64,000 nucleotides of DNA from Melastoma dodecandrum (Eukaryota > Streptophyta > Magnoliopsida > Myrtales > Melastomataceae), in assembly GCA_029817715.1 (NCBI GenBank), contig JARUPY010000189.1, forward strand, positions 1,240,001-1,304,000. Reading direction: 5' to 3'. Positions within the stretch are counted from its first letter, which is position 1, and every line of letters starts with the position of its first letter. Shown piece after piece: positions 10,421 to 22,721 of the stretch. The translations under genes were made by a program, and so were the position numbers. The notes beneath the pieces were generated by a model. That model had not been told where the DNA came from. It saw only the letters and a list, made by a program, of their open reading frames with translations, and did no database searches.

Positions 10421-13400
10421 ATGGCCAATAGCCAGTACGAGTACGTGAAGTCGTTCGAAGTTGCGGATGAAGTTATGCCACCCAACGTGATCGTTGTTCG
10501 GGTTGAGGGGCGCGATTTCCGAAGGTCATGTGAGGAATATCTGCTTTTGGCGGTTTTCATGTGGCTGCTGGTAGTGAAAAAATTGTCGAGATCGGTTGAC
10601 CAATTTTTGGTTATCTGGCCTTGTAGGTTTTCTGATGTTCATGAATTTGAGAAGCCCAATGATAAGAGGGCACTCGATCTGATGAACTCATGTGCTGTTG
10701 CAGTGCTAGAGCAGTATCCAGATATCGTGTTCTCATATGGATACGGTGATGAATACAGGTTATTCAATTTGTTCTTTGATATACTTCGTCATCAGGTGCA
10801 GTTGATCTCTATTGAGAGTTACTATAGTTACTTTTCATGTTTCTTGCAGTTTCATATTTAAGAAGAACACGAAATTTTATCAAAGACGTGCCAGGTACAC
10901 ATTGCTGACCTTGTTTATTTGACATACGAGGGCCAACAAGCCGAATGTCCAGAGAGGGCTACCACTTTCTGTTCCTTTAGACAATTGGCCTCATAGTGAA
11001 GTAGCATAGTGTTTCCTGCAGTAATGTATTGACCACTTACTGCTGCTGTTGGATTAGATTATATGGTATCCTACTTTGATAAAGGGCTGGAGCGTACTGT
11101 GGTATCCCCTTTTGTGACTGAAGTATTTAGTGTAGAGTGCCATTATATCTGATTATTTACGATCATGTTATTATCCGTTCTTTTTGTAGATCTTTCCATG
11201 CATGTTTTATATTAAGACAAATAGATCATGATCTAGCTCAATGCATATCCTTAATGTTACTTGTGGTCATTGCAGCAAAATTTTGTCTCTCATCACATCT
11301 TTCTTCACTTCTGTCTACATCTCAAAGTGGAAAGAGTTCTTTCCTCAAGGGGAACTTCGGTGTACACCCTCATTTCGGGCACGGGTCATGTCTTGTGCAA
11401 CTCTAGAAGTCTTGCAAACTTACCTTGCGTGGAGACAGAATGAATGTGAGTCAAATTGTATCATCTTTTCCATCAGAAGGAGTTAAACTATCTGTACGAC
11501 GCAGGGTTTCCTATTTTCAGGATTTTCTTTAGAGTAAATTTACCATGTATTTTGCCTACCAAAAAAAAAAAAAATTTACCATGTATTTCTTTTTATTGTA
11601 TTATCTCCTCGTTCTCAGTTTCTTCAAGCTGTGTTGGTTTCCTATATATTTAGTTGTCTTATACCAGTTCGTGTAAAAGCGGCTTGAGTTTTGATTCTTC
11701 ATTTACAATAATATTCTGTTACTCATGCGACTATCATTTCTATCTCACAATCTGTATGGTTCAGTTTCTGTTAAAAGGAAATCCTTGTTCCTCGTGCGAT
11801 TTATCAATTCTCTCTCAAATTTAATATGGTTCAGTTTCTGTTAAAGGGAGATCCTTTTTTGTAATACTAGTACTGAATGAATTCAGGAATGTGTGAAAGA
11901 CAAGCCTGTTGGTCTCAAACTTCTCTTGTGATCGTGTTCTGCCCCTGTGTACAGGTCATGTCTCTAACCTTTATAACACTTGCCTGTGGATGATGATTAA
12001 GCATGGAAAGTCATATGAGCAAGCAGGAGAAATTTTAAAGGTTTTGGTCCTTTACCCTTTACTTAATAGCACATTGTGTCTTTAGGTTACTCTTGTCCGG
12101 ATCCCAAATGAAACTTCAATTGATCACCTTTACATTTTTTTAGTTATTAGATTGTTTGAACATTGAAAGCATATGTTATCCTAATTTTCCGACTGTTTAT
12201 CTGAGATATTCAGGACACCCAGAGATCGGAGAGGAATGAGCTTCTGTTTCAGCAGTTCAATGTTAACTACAAAAAGCTTCCTCAAATATTTCGTCTAGGT
12301 TCCTGCAGCTTTATGACACAGGTTTTTCTCCTTAACTTTATGCTTTGTTTTTCTTCCTTTGAATTTCTATATCATAGCTAGTTATTAGTTCATAAGTTTT
12401 CGCCATAAACTTATAAATAGTATCTTTTTTTTGCGTCCTATCTTACCTTTTTGGCAGTTTTCCTGCATGGAATACTAAATTTTACTCTGGATTTACTCCA
12501 ACCTTCCTGGACCTGCATGATACTTAGCAGATTTTCTTATTTCTATTTAGAGCAGCCATGCACATGCGGTTACATAAGTACATCTGGTGACTTGGTTTTT
12601 TTCTGTTTCTTTTATCTCTTGTGCAATACTCTAATCGATCAACTATTAGACAGAGGACACTGTTAAGTATACCAAGAACGGCAGTCCTGTCAAGAGGATG
12701 CGAAGAAGACCGGCGGTTATTCAATGCGAGAGCATATCTAAAAAGAGATTTTGGACTGAACAGCAATCTGTAGCTGTGGAGCTGGGGACCTTTGAGAATG
12801 AGATTGGGAAATTGAATGTGGATTTCATAAGATCCTTTTCATTTGAAGACAAGTTGATGCCTTTCACTTGGATTGTGATCAGAATTGATGGGTGCCATTT
12901 TCACAGGTGACTGATGATAGCTAACATATCTACCTTAACTTTTTGAAGTTTTCTTGCACCTATTGTTTTAATGATAATTTCTGCACTTGCTTGATTTTGT
13001 TGTCGCTGCACGTGCTTGATTTGTACTGGTTACTGATAGCTAACACAGCTGATCTGACATGTTATGAAGATGTATTTGTAAACTTGAAAAGAACCTGGTT
13101 TGATTTTGATAGATTTTCTGAAGTTCATGAGTTTGAGAAGCCAAACGATGAGCGAGCTTTGAACCTTATGAATTCATGTGCAGTTGCGGTGTTGGAAGAA
13201 TTTGGAGACATTGTCTTTGCTTATGGTGTCAGTGATGAGTACAGGTACCGTCATTTTGTATGTCTTAGTTGAATTTGCGTGCAGTCTTCACTTCATTGAC
13301 ATGTAAATGTACCGTCCACAGCTTTGTTTTGAAAAGGACTTCTATGCTTCTCCAGCGGCAGGCCAGGTTCCTGTCTCTCTAGTTTCCTTTCCTCTTTTCC

Positions 13401-14628
13401 CATTCTGAGATTTGAAGTGGATTTTTGTGTTTAAATCAGCATTCAGTATGATTTCCATCTATAATTTCAGCTGACAACATTTTAAATGAACTGTATTGTT
13501 TTGTAGCCAGCTAGTGTCTGTTATTGTGTCACTCTTCACTTCAGCGTATGTGGCAAAATGGAAATGTTTCTTTCCTCATAAAGAATTAAAATATCAGCCC
13601 TCTTTTGATGGACGTGCTGTATGCTACCCGTCATCTCAGATTCTTCGAGATTATTTGTCATGGAGACAAGTAGATTGTGAGTATGGACATACAGTCTATT
13701 TTCTTTAGGGGCCTCAATTTTATGAGAAATAAATCCCTGTTGGATCGGATTACTAGATTATACACCCGTCTCCTCACAGGCCATATCAACAATCAGTATA
13801 ATACTTGCTTCTGGATGCTCGTCAAAGAGGGAAAGAGTAAAAGCGAAGCTCAGAGAATTTTGAAGGTGTAGTATGTTATCTCAACAATATTTTGACTATA
13901 ATATATATATGTGTGTGTATATATATATATATTTACAAATCATGATATTGTGGTTTCAACTCTTGTTAATCTGATGGCCCCATTGGAGGTGCCATGAGTT
14001 GTACCAGTAAGTGTTGTGTTCAAATCCTATGCATGCAAAGAAGTCTCAATGTTAGCAGTAAATATGCAGAATCATCACGTGTCTTGTCCTTCTCTCTGCA
14101 TCAATATTTGGAATGTCACTATATATATATATATTGGTTCTTCCTTTCAGGGCACTCAAACAAAAGAGAAGAATGAGCTCCTCATGCACAAGTTCAACTT
14201 TGATTACTATTCAATACAAGAAATTTTCCGACGGGGTTCATCAGTGTTCCGAGTGAAGGTAACAATTTGTGGCTTTTTAATTTATCAGCAGCTTTTGTTA
14301 TTAAATACTTTATTGATAGAATAACAAATCGAGTTCACAAACGATATTTTTACGTTGTATGGAGATTCATAGACATGGTCCCTGACTTGGCAGCTTGTTT
14401 GAAATGATTTCACAGCCTAACAAGAGTCAAAGCTTGGAATGATTGACTTATTAGCTTCCCTGATCTTTTGCTGGAATGTAAATCTGTTTCCTTTTCAACC
14501 TGCAGGAAGCGCAGCTTGAAACTGTCGAGCACTCTATTGATCGTGTTAAAATAATCGTAAGTTATTGTGACATCATTGAAGATAATTTTTGGGAAACACA
14601 TCCTAGTATCCTTGATGAGGCTGTATAG
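10421..14628 (+). CDS. ICA1: tRNA-His guanylyltransferase with two tandem Thg1 domains (ICARUS1-like)
   Basis: Thirteen exons: 10421-10524, 10627-10758, 10850-10894, 11276-11445, 11955-12040, 12214-12321, 12650-12906, 13113-13244, 13322-13366, 13507-13676, 13780-13865, 14151-14258, 14506-14628. They join in frame to 521 residues. The enzyme adds a guanosine to the 5' end of tRNA-His, needed for its charging. Exons 2-6 and 8-12 have identical lengths in the same order (132, 45, 170, 86, 108), showing an internal duplication of the whole domain, as in Arabidopsis ICARUS1. Domain 1 (about 1-215) has the DE pair at 76-77, but position 29 is Glu (VRVEG) where the family has metal-binding Asp. Domain 2 keeps Asp at 295 (IRIDG) and the HINNQYNT motif; domain 1 has HVSNLYNT. 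Domain 2 therefore looks like the better-preserved catalytic half. Confidence 0.92.
11723..11860. repeat. Imperfect tandem duplication in THG1-like intron 4
   Basis: Two diverged copies about 71 bp apart share the segment TATGGTTCAGTTTCTGTTAA (11755 and 11826 regions) and flanking similarity. Intronic. Confidence 0.65.
13899..13932. repeat. (TA)n/(TG)n microsatellite in THG1-like intron 11
   Basis: Alternating TA, TG, TA run inside the intron between exons 11 and 12. Confidence 0.9.
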
Positions 14629-15867
14629 ACTAAAGTGGCAAGCGATTGTGCTATAGTGTTGTAGTTGATAAGAGATATTTACTTGGCAATTGTTTGGACC
14701 GCTGCTATGTTTGTCTCATCAGATCAACGTCAGGGTCATATTTGGTCCAGATCTTGCGAACCCAGGCGAACATTTTAAGCCCTGGGCAAATTTTGAGACA
14801 ATTCCTCGTAGTTTCTTGAAACTAATATGTAGGAATGGTAGTTTTGCTCTTCTTGTGGTTCTACTGCTTCGGGGATCGAGTATTATGGTCTCTTTTAGTG
14901 TTATTTTTTATTTTCATTTTGAGAATTCTGTGGATGCCTCGGTTTCGAGGCCAGGAAAAATGTCCTTATCTTTGCTATGTTTGAACTCCGATTCCAATAT
15001 TGATGCGATTGAAGATCAATCAGCGAAGCTAGGGGGTTGTGGTCTCTTACATTGGCTAACTCCGCGTTGCTGCTCGGTGAAGTTTCTAAGGTTCTGAATC
15101 CCCCCCCCCCCCTCCTTCCTCTTGGGGTTGACCGATGGGTTCAGGACACAACCGGCGGCCTAGGGGACCGTCGTCCACACCATTTGGGACGAGTATGTCC
15201 CTTTGGAATGATGGTACGTGTGACTGGTACGGGTTATTGGCCTTAAAATTAGTCATATTTCTTTTGTTTTTGTTCTGAAAGAGGTCACATCTGAGAAGTG
15301 GGTGCTTGAATAATGAATTGTTACGACAGGGAAAAGAGGGGGGTACACAACAGAAATTAGTTGTAGGTGAATTCGGTTGAAACGTAAGTTATGACTTTGG
15401 TCCCAGATCTAAAGCTTATGAAAGTCAAAAATTTTTTTTTGGGGGGGGGGGGGGGGTTGGGGGGGCATATTTGCACAGAAGAAACGCCTTTTTGATTGTC
15501 TTGTTTGTTATACATACATGTCGTATATCTAACTTCAGTCCTAATTGGGTGATTTCATTTCTACCTTCCTTCTTGCGTTTCTCCCTCTCTAAAAGAGAAC
15601 AAATGTCTGGGCTACACGAATTAAATGGACTGGTAAGTTTGTGATATTACTCATTTATTTTCTAGCCGCAACCCCAACCCCACCTCCATCTCCACCTCCA
15701 CCTCCATTGATTCCCCTGTTGTCCTTTTTAAGTTTATCAAAACTATCCCCCCCACACCCTTCAACCAATCCCCCCCCCCCTCCCCTCCACACACTTACCT
15801 GTTCCTTAAAAACATCTCGTTAATACTCCGACCAACCCCATAAAAAAGGGGAGAGAGAAGGTAGTCC
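14629..15867. other. Spacer, THG1-like 3' region to small-gene promoter
   Basis: No gene seen. Contains a C-rich run near 15100, a T9-G16 homopolymer at 15432-15456 and a C-rich pyrimidine tract at 15665-15800 close to the next start codon. Confidence 0.7.
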
Positions 15868-16323
15868 ATGGATGGCGGATCCGTGTCCGCATACAAGGTC
15901 ATGAGGTCATACTGGCGACGTCGTGGCTACGAGAAGCTGGCCTCTCCCTTCCAGCCTCAGCCGACGAGGCGAAGGCGGTTATGGAGGCCCCGCGTTAGGG
16001 TCGCTCCCAAGGTCAAGATCCTAAGGCTCGTGGCTTCTTCCCCGAAGAAGTTCTTCCTTTGGCTGAGGGACGCGTATGTTAGGATGATGCTCAAATTCGC
16101 CAACTCCAGGATGTTCACCGCTGGGGGAGCCCCTAGTTATTACGGCCAGTCGGGATATGGGTTCGGGGAGGCTACTCTCAAGGAGTACGATAGGAGGGTA
16201 ATCGTTGAGATTTACAGGTCGGTGCTCGCTGCTCAGGGGAAGCTCGCTGACCGGCCTGCCTCCGGCAAAGACGACGGGTCAGTCGAATACGGCCCTCCTC
16301 CACTGCAACAGGTGCTTTTGTAG
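15868..16323 (+). CDS. Conserved plant protein of unknown function, 151 residues
   Basis: Single-exon frame starting MDGGSVSAYKVMRSYWRRR. The N-terminal third is strongly basic (many Arg, including RRRRLWRPRVR near residue 35-45). A short hydrophobic/aromatic stretch follows (FFLWLRDAYVRMMLKF, about 62-77), then a Gly/Tyr-rich stretch (SYYGQSGYGFGEA) and a mixed C-terminus. GC-rich codon use resembles the GATL genes. I believe similar small proteins occur in other plants but cannot give a family name or function; the aromatic stretch could be an amphipathic helix rather than a membrane span. Downstream is 3' UTR with no neighbour on the same strand for 2 kb. Confidence 0.7.
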   Translation: MDGGSVSAYKVMRSYWRRRGYEKLASPFQPQPTRRRRLWRPRVRVAPKVKILRLVASSPKKFFLWLRDAYVRMMLKFANSRMFTAGGAPSYYGQSGYGFGEATLKEYDRRVIVEIYRSVLAAQGKLADRPASGKDDGSVEYGPPPLQQVLL

Positions 16324-18401
16324 TTGCGAACAATTCGACATTTCATGTGAGGCCGTCTGCTTTGGGGCCACGTTAAATGAATAACTGGGTACTTTTTTAG
16401 CATCGTAAGGATTTTGCAAGATTAAATGAAATCCCTGTGGTGACACTATTAATCGTCCAGTGGACCGTCGTCTGCTTCAATTAAATGAGTACCAAAAAGT
16501 TATTATCAGATGAAATGAAAACCCTCTAATGTTTAGAAGAAATACATAAAAATAACATTTTGTACGAATCAATACAATATATGGGTAGCCAAAAGTAAAC
16601 TATTCACCTTTTTCTTTACCCCTGTTCAGTAAAAAAACAGTTTATTTTAACTACTTACTACCCGGACGGAGAGATTCACCGCGGATCGTGGTCGGCCCGG
16701 TGTGGAATCCAACGGCTGGTATTCGTCAAGCCCATAATAACTTGTGTTTGGGCCTGAATAAGTAGCAGTGTCTCTTTCAAACCAGAGCTTAAGTTTCTTT
16801 CTTTTTTTTCAAAAAAAAAAAAAAGTATTTACATCCCCAATTATCAAATCACGCGGGGGTTGAAGTAACGGCCCAATTTGACCGGACCCAATCCAACGGC
16901 TACTAATATTCCGCCGACGCGACCGGGTCTTGTTTCTTTGTCTTGCCCAAATTTCTTGGGACAATTTATTTATTTATTTTTGTAATTTAATAATAACAAC
17001 TTAAAACCCAAGCAAAAAGTCTCCGATGTCTCTATCTTTACTGTCCCTAAAATAATAAATAAATAATAACAATACATTCATAATTAGTTTTTTTTTTGGG
17101 GGGGGGGGGGCGGGAATAGGGAGGGTGAATCGTCCATACCAAGAATCAAAAGGGCGGCTTCCCTTCCCCTTTTGTTTCTTCCTTTATGCACACGAAGAGA
17201 AGAAGGGAAGAAACAGCAAAAGGGCCGAGTCCGGCCGCACCAACCAAAACAGACAAGAGAACAGTCCTTAATCATCATCGTCGACCGACAGCATCGTTGG
17301 TCTCTTCCAGTTTTAGCTGTCCAAATTCAATAATAATAATAATAATTCTTCATCTCCATAACAAAATTAACATCGCCGACATTAAAAAAAAAAAAAACAA
17401 TTGACACATACACATCTCTCCCCAAACACCCATATTATTATTATTTACAATTGGGGTTGGCTGTTGTCTCGTCTGTCAATTAAATTAACTATCATCTTAA
17501 AAAAAGGATCAATTAATTGCAAGGAATATTCTTAAAAAAAAAAGGATGGATGGATAAAAATGGGATTTTAGATTTTATGGGTCGATGCCTTTCCTGTCCA
17601 CCGATTGCCCCCCAACCTTTTTAATCAGACAGAAAGGGAATAATTATTTCCTGAAATATACGAAACCCCAATAAAGAAAGTATCATCACAAACAATTTTA
17701 TTTCTTACGTTTGGAGTTTCTACATTTTCGGAAACGTACGCCGAGAATAAAAACACAGCCAAATTCAGTTAGTGATTTTTTTTTTTTTTTAAAAAAATAT
17801 ATATAGAATTTGTGTTGCGGTTGAATACTTAAAAAATAAAATAAAATTGTACAATAAAAACATTAGTCTCTTGTCTAATAGTAGTAGTAGTAGTAGTAAT
17901 AGTAAAAAAAGAGAAAATAGGAAGAGAAAACAACAGCTTTCCTCCCTCTTTCCCATCCCATCCATCGGCTCCCTCCCTCTCTTACACCCACCACAAACAA
18001 AACTCCTCACCCACTCCGCTCCTCTTTGTCTCTCTCAAGTGAAGTCCTGCTGCAGTCAGAGGAAAGGAGGAGGATAATACCCTTTTAGGGGTGTTCATGC
18101 GTCGGTGGTCTCGGAGACGAACGAGCCAGCCACCTTTGGATTTGACGACGCTTCTGCTGCTGCTGCATTTGATTGTTATTGAAAGGAAAAGAAAAATAAA
18201 GGAAAGGAGAGGAGAAGGAAAGGGGGAAGGGGAAAGGGAAAGGGAAAGGGAAGGGACCGATGATTCCCTTTCTTTTCCTGTGATTGGGATTCCCTCTTTG
18301 TGTGTGTTCAGGGGGTGCGCTAGAGTTCGTCCGCTGCTGGATTGGCTCGATCTCGGAGTCCAAGAAGCTGAAGCAGGAGTTTTACCCCCTCCCCTTTTAC
18401 C
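16324..18401. other. Spacer and 5' leader of the plus-strand GATL
   Basis: No gene supported. Holds a T10-G13 homopolymer at 17088-17110, AT-rich tracts at 16950-17090 and 17500-17900, a (GTA)n run at 17880-17898, and from about 17940 a pyrimidine-rich then purine-rich (GGGAAA repeats at 18220-18255) leader. An upstream ATG frame at 18091 overlaps the GATL start in another frame. Confidence 0.65.
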
Positions 18402-19493
18402 ATGCTCTGGATTCTACGCTTCTCCGGGTTTTTCTCCGCCGCTATGATGATGGTCGTCCTCTCCCCTTCCTTCCAGTCCCTCCCTCCTGCCGAGGCCATC
18501 CGCTCTGCCCATTACGATGGCCTCGACCTGCGCAAGGCCGGAGAGTTCATTCCTCGGTCTCCGTTGTCATTCAGGAGAGCACCCGAGTTCACCAATGCTG
18601 AGGAATGCGGCTCCCTCGGAAGAACCAGGCCCCGTGTCTGTGACCCGGGTCTCGTCCACGTGGCGATCACCCTCGACGTCGAGTACCTCCGTGGGTCTAT
18701 CGCTGCCGTCCACTCTGTGCTGCAGCACTCTAGGTGCCCGGAGAGCGTGTTCTTCCACTTCCTCGTCTCGGATACCGGCCTCGAGACCCTCGTGGCCTCC
18801 ACCTTCCCGAACCTCAATTTCAATGTGTACTACTTCGATGCAGACATGGTCAAGGACCTAATCTCCACTTCGGTCCGGCAAGCCCTCGAGCAGCCCCTCA
18901 ACTATGCCAGGAACTACCTCGCCGATCTTCTCGAGCCCTGCATTGGCAGGGTGATCTATCTGGACTCCGACCTCATTGTCGTTGACGACATCTCAAAGCT
19001 CTGGCAAACTGATATGGGAACTCGGACGATTGGCGCTCCGGAGTACTGCCACGCGAATTTCACCAAGTACTTCACAGGCTCATTTTGGTCAAACAAGCGG
19101 CTATCCGGCACGTTCTCAGGCAGGCAGCCATGTTACTTCAACACAGGGGTGATGGTGATTGATCTGGTGAAGTGGCGGCGAGTAGGTTATACCAAGAGGA
19201 TCGAGAAGTGGATGGAGATACAGAAACGGGAGAGGATTTACGAGCTGGGGTCTCTCCCACCGTTCCTGCTGGTTTTCGGCGGTCACGTTGCCCCCATCGA
19301 GCACCGGTGGAACCAGCACGGCCTAGGAGGGGATAACGTCAGGGGCAGCTGCCGCGACCTGCACCCCGGTCCCGTCAGCCTCCTCCACTGGTCAGGCAGC
19401 GGGAAGCCCTGGATACGTCTCGATTCCAAGCGGCCATGCCCGTTAGATGCGCTCTGGGCACCGTACGATCTCTATAGCCACGCCCACCAATAG
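18402..19493 (+). CDS. Galacturonosyltransferase-like protein (GATL5/6 type), GT8, second copy
   Basis: Single-exon gene for 363 residues, closely similar to the minus-strand copy at 8171-9253: identical first 26 residues apart from none, then divergence between about residues 36 and 80 and near-identity beyond. N-terminal anchor at about 5-25, DxD site at residues 188-190 ([11 protein letters not shown]), [20 protein letters not shown] and [11 protein letters not shown] blocks all present and uninterrupted. Like its paralogue it should be a Golgi GT8 enzyme of matrix polysaccharide synthesis; donor and acceptor cannot be told from sequence. It is oriented away from its paralogue with THG1 and the 151-residue gene between. 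The variable stretch after the anchor is a stem region and is the likely place of paralogue differences. Confidence 0.94.
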   Translation: MLWILRFSGFFSAAMMMVVLSPSFQSLPPAEAIRSAHYDGLDLRKAGEFIPRSPLSFRRAPEFTNAEECGSLGRTRPRVCDPGLVHVAITLDVEYLRGSIAAVHSVLQHSRCPESVFFHFLVSDTGLETLVASTFPNLNFNVYYFDADMVKDLISTSVRQALEQPLNYARNYLADLLEPCIGRVIYLDSDLIVVDDISKLWQTDMGTRTIGAPEYCHANFTKYFTGSFWSNKRLSGTFSGRQPCYFNTGVMVIDLVKWRRVGYTKRIEKWMEIQKRERIYELGSLPPFLLVFGGHVAPIEHRWNQHGLGGDNVRGSCRDLHPGPVSLLHWSGSGKPWIRLDSKRPCPLDALWAPYDLYSHAHQ

Positions 19494-22400
19494 GAGGCCA
19501 TTCTACATCAAAACCTATGCGCACAGTTCCACACTCGGCCGCTCCGCTGCGCGGAACGACGACAATGCAAACCCCCGACGGTAATACTACGCCCACCCAG
19601 GAAATAAAATTGCTGCGACCCATCTGCCTATGTTTTCGTCACTCATCTCGCATCGCAGAAGCCACAGCCTATTTACTCCCGCGTTCAGCTCTCTCCATTT
19701 TATTTACGCCCACATTTTACATTCGTTCTGGTAAAAATCTGTTCATCTTAGATTTGTTGTTCAATTGTCCGTGGGGTTCTTTTTATTTATTTTTTACATT
19801 GTTACACATTCGTAGGGAGAAGCCTTTAGATTTGTTCAGAAAAAAAATATCAAAAAAGAAGAACATCATGATGATGATGATGCCTATTTTTGCAGATGAT
19901 TATGAGATTATCAGGACAGAAACTACCGCCCCAACTCCTTGTAATTTTCTCTTCGGGATTCCAAATTGTTGTTGGTTTGTGATATCTGGGAAAAAAAATA
20001 AAGATGAGGAGAAAGATATTGGGGGTAAAAAAATCGAAACTTTAAATTGCTCTTGCTGTCATCTCTGTTCTGTTCTTTTCTGTATCTTCTTCGCTGTCCG
20101 TCTGTGTGTCTCAATTGGAACCAATCTCCATCTGCCTTTAATTATGATCTCGCTCGTCGTGTCGTGTTGTTGTGGGGGTTTGTGTGCCCCTGAAACTGAT
20201 TGATTGGTGGAATAGAAGAAATGACCTGCCGACAATATTGAACTAGGCTGGTGGTGGTACACAACAATGGTGTACCATTCAAAAAATCTCTAGGCTGAGG
20301 CTCTTCTTTCTTTTTTACCTCCTTTTTCACATCATGGTTGTTTGTCTGAGAATCTACCCACCACCACCAGAACCACACCACCCATGCCTTTGCCTTGTCA
20401 CCTTTCAATGGTTAACCGGGGTGCTTAGCTTTTTGCCTTCTCATGCTAATCAGATGACGGGATTATTACCATGTAAGACAGAAACACTTTGAAACAACCG
20501 ACAAGTTGATAATACCAGCAAAGGGTTTTTTTATTTTAGATGTTTGTGTTTGAGTGGATGGAAGGTTATCTCTAGGAAGGGAACAAATGGGTGTATCTCT
20601 GGATTTTGCTTGGAAAGACAGTTGGCAAACACAAGAGACTTGTGTGCGCCCCCCCAATGTAAAAAACTCGCCTGGCATTTATTTCTTAGTGAACTGCAAA
20701 GGAAGAATCTGGGTTTTAACATTTCTTGTTGATTTTATTTATTTGAAATCTTTCCTGGGTCCTTTTTGTTTTGGCTGGGATGGGATGATATGATAGAGGT
20801 AGGGGGGCAGCAGAGTCCTTGTGAGCTACCCTCCTCTTTTTACTCATCCAATCTCTTGTCCCTTTCTGATCTGCAACTCCTAAGGAAATAAAGATTATTA
20901 AAGTTGTCACTCCCTCATGTACCGTGCAAAGGGTTCCCCAATTGCCATTGGTTTCAGACAGAAAACAATTTGGTCATAAAAACCTTGACCTTGCTGGTGT
21001 GTTGGAAGTTTCAGGATCATGACAGCTGCAACTTATCTCATTCAAATATAAAATCTTCACATGTCTTCTGGGGTTACTTTATTTTTGGCTTCCATGACCT
21101 AATATGCATGAAAACCCATGTGGGATATCATCAAATCAATCATGAAATGATATTGTTTGATATTAACATGATTCTGGGTTGGGGTTATATGTTGCTTAAT
21201 GTATTGAGGTTTGACTGTCTGATACATGGGGGGCTGCTAATAGGAAATTGGGAGGAGAGGAGAGGAAGGGGAGATTTTATAATTACTGAACATGGATTGC
21301 ATGATTAGAAGGAGATGAACTGGCAAATCAAATTGGGGGTTCCACAAATGGACATTTTAAAGAAAAAGATTGATCAGATCTGGACAGCTTTGTTACTTTC
21401 CGACTACTTTTTCTGAAGGTTATATTATTATCCTCCAATTGGGCGTGAGGCAGAGGAGTGATTGATTCCACCAAATATTTTCTTCCCGGTGCTTCAATCA
21501 TTTGAGGACCGAAGAAGAAGAAGAAGCTTCTTCTTCACTGAATTCCAAGCACCATTAATTTATGCCCTGATAACTTCCCTTTGATTAATCATTTCTTTAA
21601 GCATGTTGATGGGGACATCCAAGGAAATAAACACAAATTAGGGGGGTAGTGTGTGACATGTTGGTGTTGCCTAGCTAGGCCCCATGCAATGACGATTCAA
21701 TATTAGATTAAGATTTCGAATTCGAGCCTTCACGACGATGAATCCCAATAATATATGATCTTATCTGTGGGTGAATGAAGAATATTTGGGGTGGATTGGG
21801 TGTTTGTATGTGGTTGGGAATTGAATTTTTCTTTTCAAACACATATTTCCAACCCCTTTTGGTGATATATCCTTTTCGTTAGATGAATAAGAAAATGCTT
21901 AGGTACAAAAAGTTGAGAACTTTCGCCCACTTGGGGGAGGAGGATGCTAGAAATTAAAAGAAAAATAAAAAAAGTGGACTAATCTCATTAAGACAACCTG
22001 GTCCCCTTATTACTAGGGGAAAGAAGCAGGTACTACTACTTGTACCATTTTCGAATCCAATTCAGTACTATTCTTGCATGAACATTTTGTTTTGGGAACG
22101 TTAGCGAGGCATGATCCGACGGTGCTTCCTGCCGAGGGGGAGGCAAGGTGAACATCTTCATCGGAACCAGGATCAGATCTCCTGTTTGGGATAAACCTAT
22201 CAAAGCAGGGAGACACGCGTAGTTGGGGTGCGGAAAGTGCCCGCGAAGGGGAAGAACCACGGGAGCCTTGATCCAGGTCCCGGTAGATTCATCGACGGAC
22301 GGACGGACGGGCAGTGATGGCCGGATGCGATCGTCAGTCGTTCATTCATCGCCTCCCTTGTTTTTTGGATTATGAGGTTGGCCTTATGCAAAATCAACAT

Positions 22401-22721
22401 AAAAGCCCTACCAAACATAAAGCCTTGGCCCAATTTCAATTTCGTCCCGCGTTGACAATTTCTAAGTAATAATAAGATGAAGGAATTGATCCAAAAAAAA
22501 AGCAGGCCTTCCATCTAAATTCAAACGCCGGCCTGCCATTCATTCTAAACTAATCATATTCATCTCATAAATTAAAAATAAATAATAATAATTATTATTA
22601 TTATTAATGACCATTTCTCCCTGAAGGATTAAGTCAAAATCAAATACTTAATACTCAAACCGTTTAAATTAGGTGAAAATCTCCACATTGCCATGCAACT
22701 CTCTTCCTAACTTCCATTCAC
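19494..22721. other. Long intergenic region between GATL and COBRA-like genes
   Basis: About 3.2 kb without a supported gene. The first part (to about 20200) is likely the GATL 3' region; open frames there have no family features. A perfect 20-bp GAA/TTC palindrome lies at 21517-21536. A GC-richer island at 22080-22330 has short minus-strand frames, none recognised. AT-rich (ATT)n repeats at 22575-22605 precede the COBRA-like promoter. Confidence 0.65.

Noticed and set aside
13975..14040. Possible Pol III B box GTTCAAATCC in a THG1-like intron
   Set aside because: No cloverleaf or A box; a chance match is likely in AT-rich intron sequence.
18512..19319. Frames on both strands inside the second GATL gene
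   Set aside because: Shadows of the GATL frame caused by high GC content.
19517..20203. 228-codon plus-strand frame
   Set aside because: Low-complexity, Cys/Phe-rich translation typical of 3' UTR sequence; no motif.
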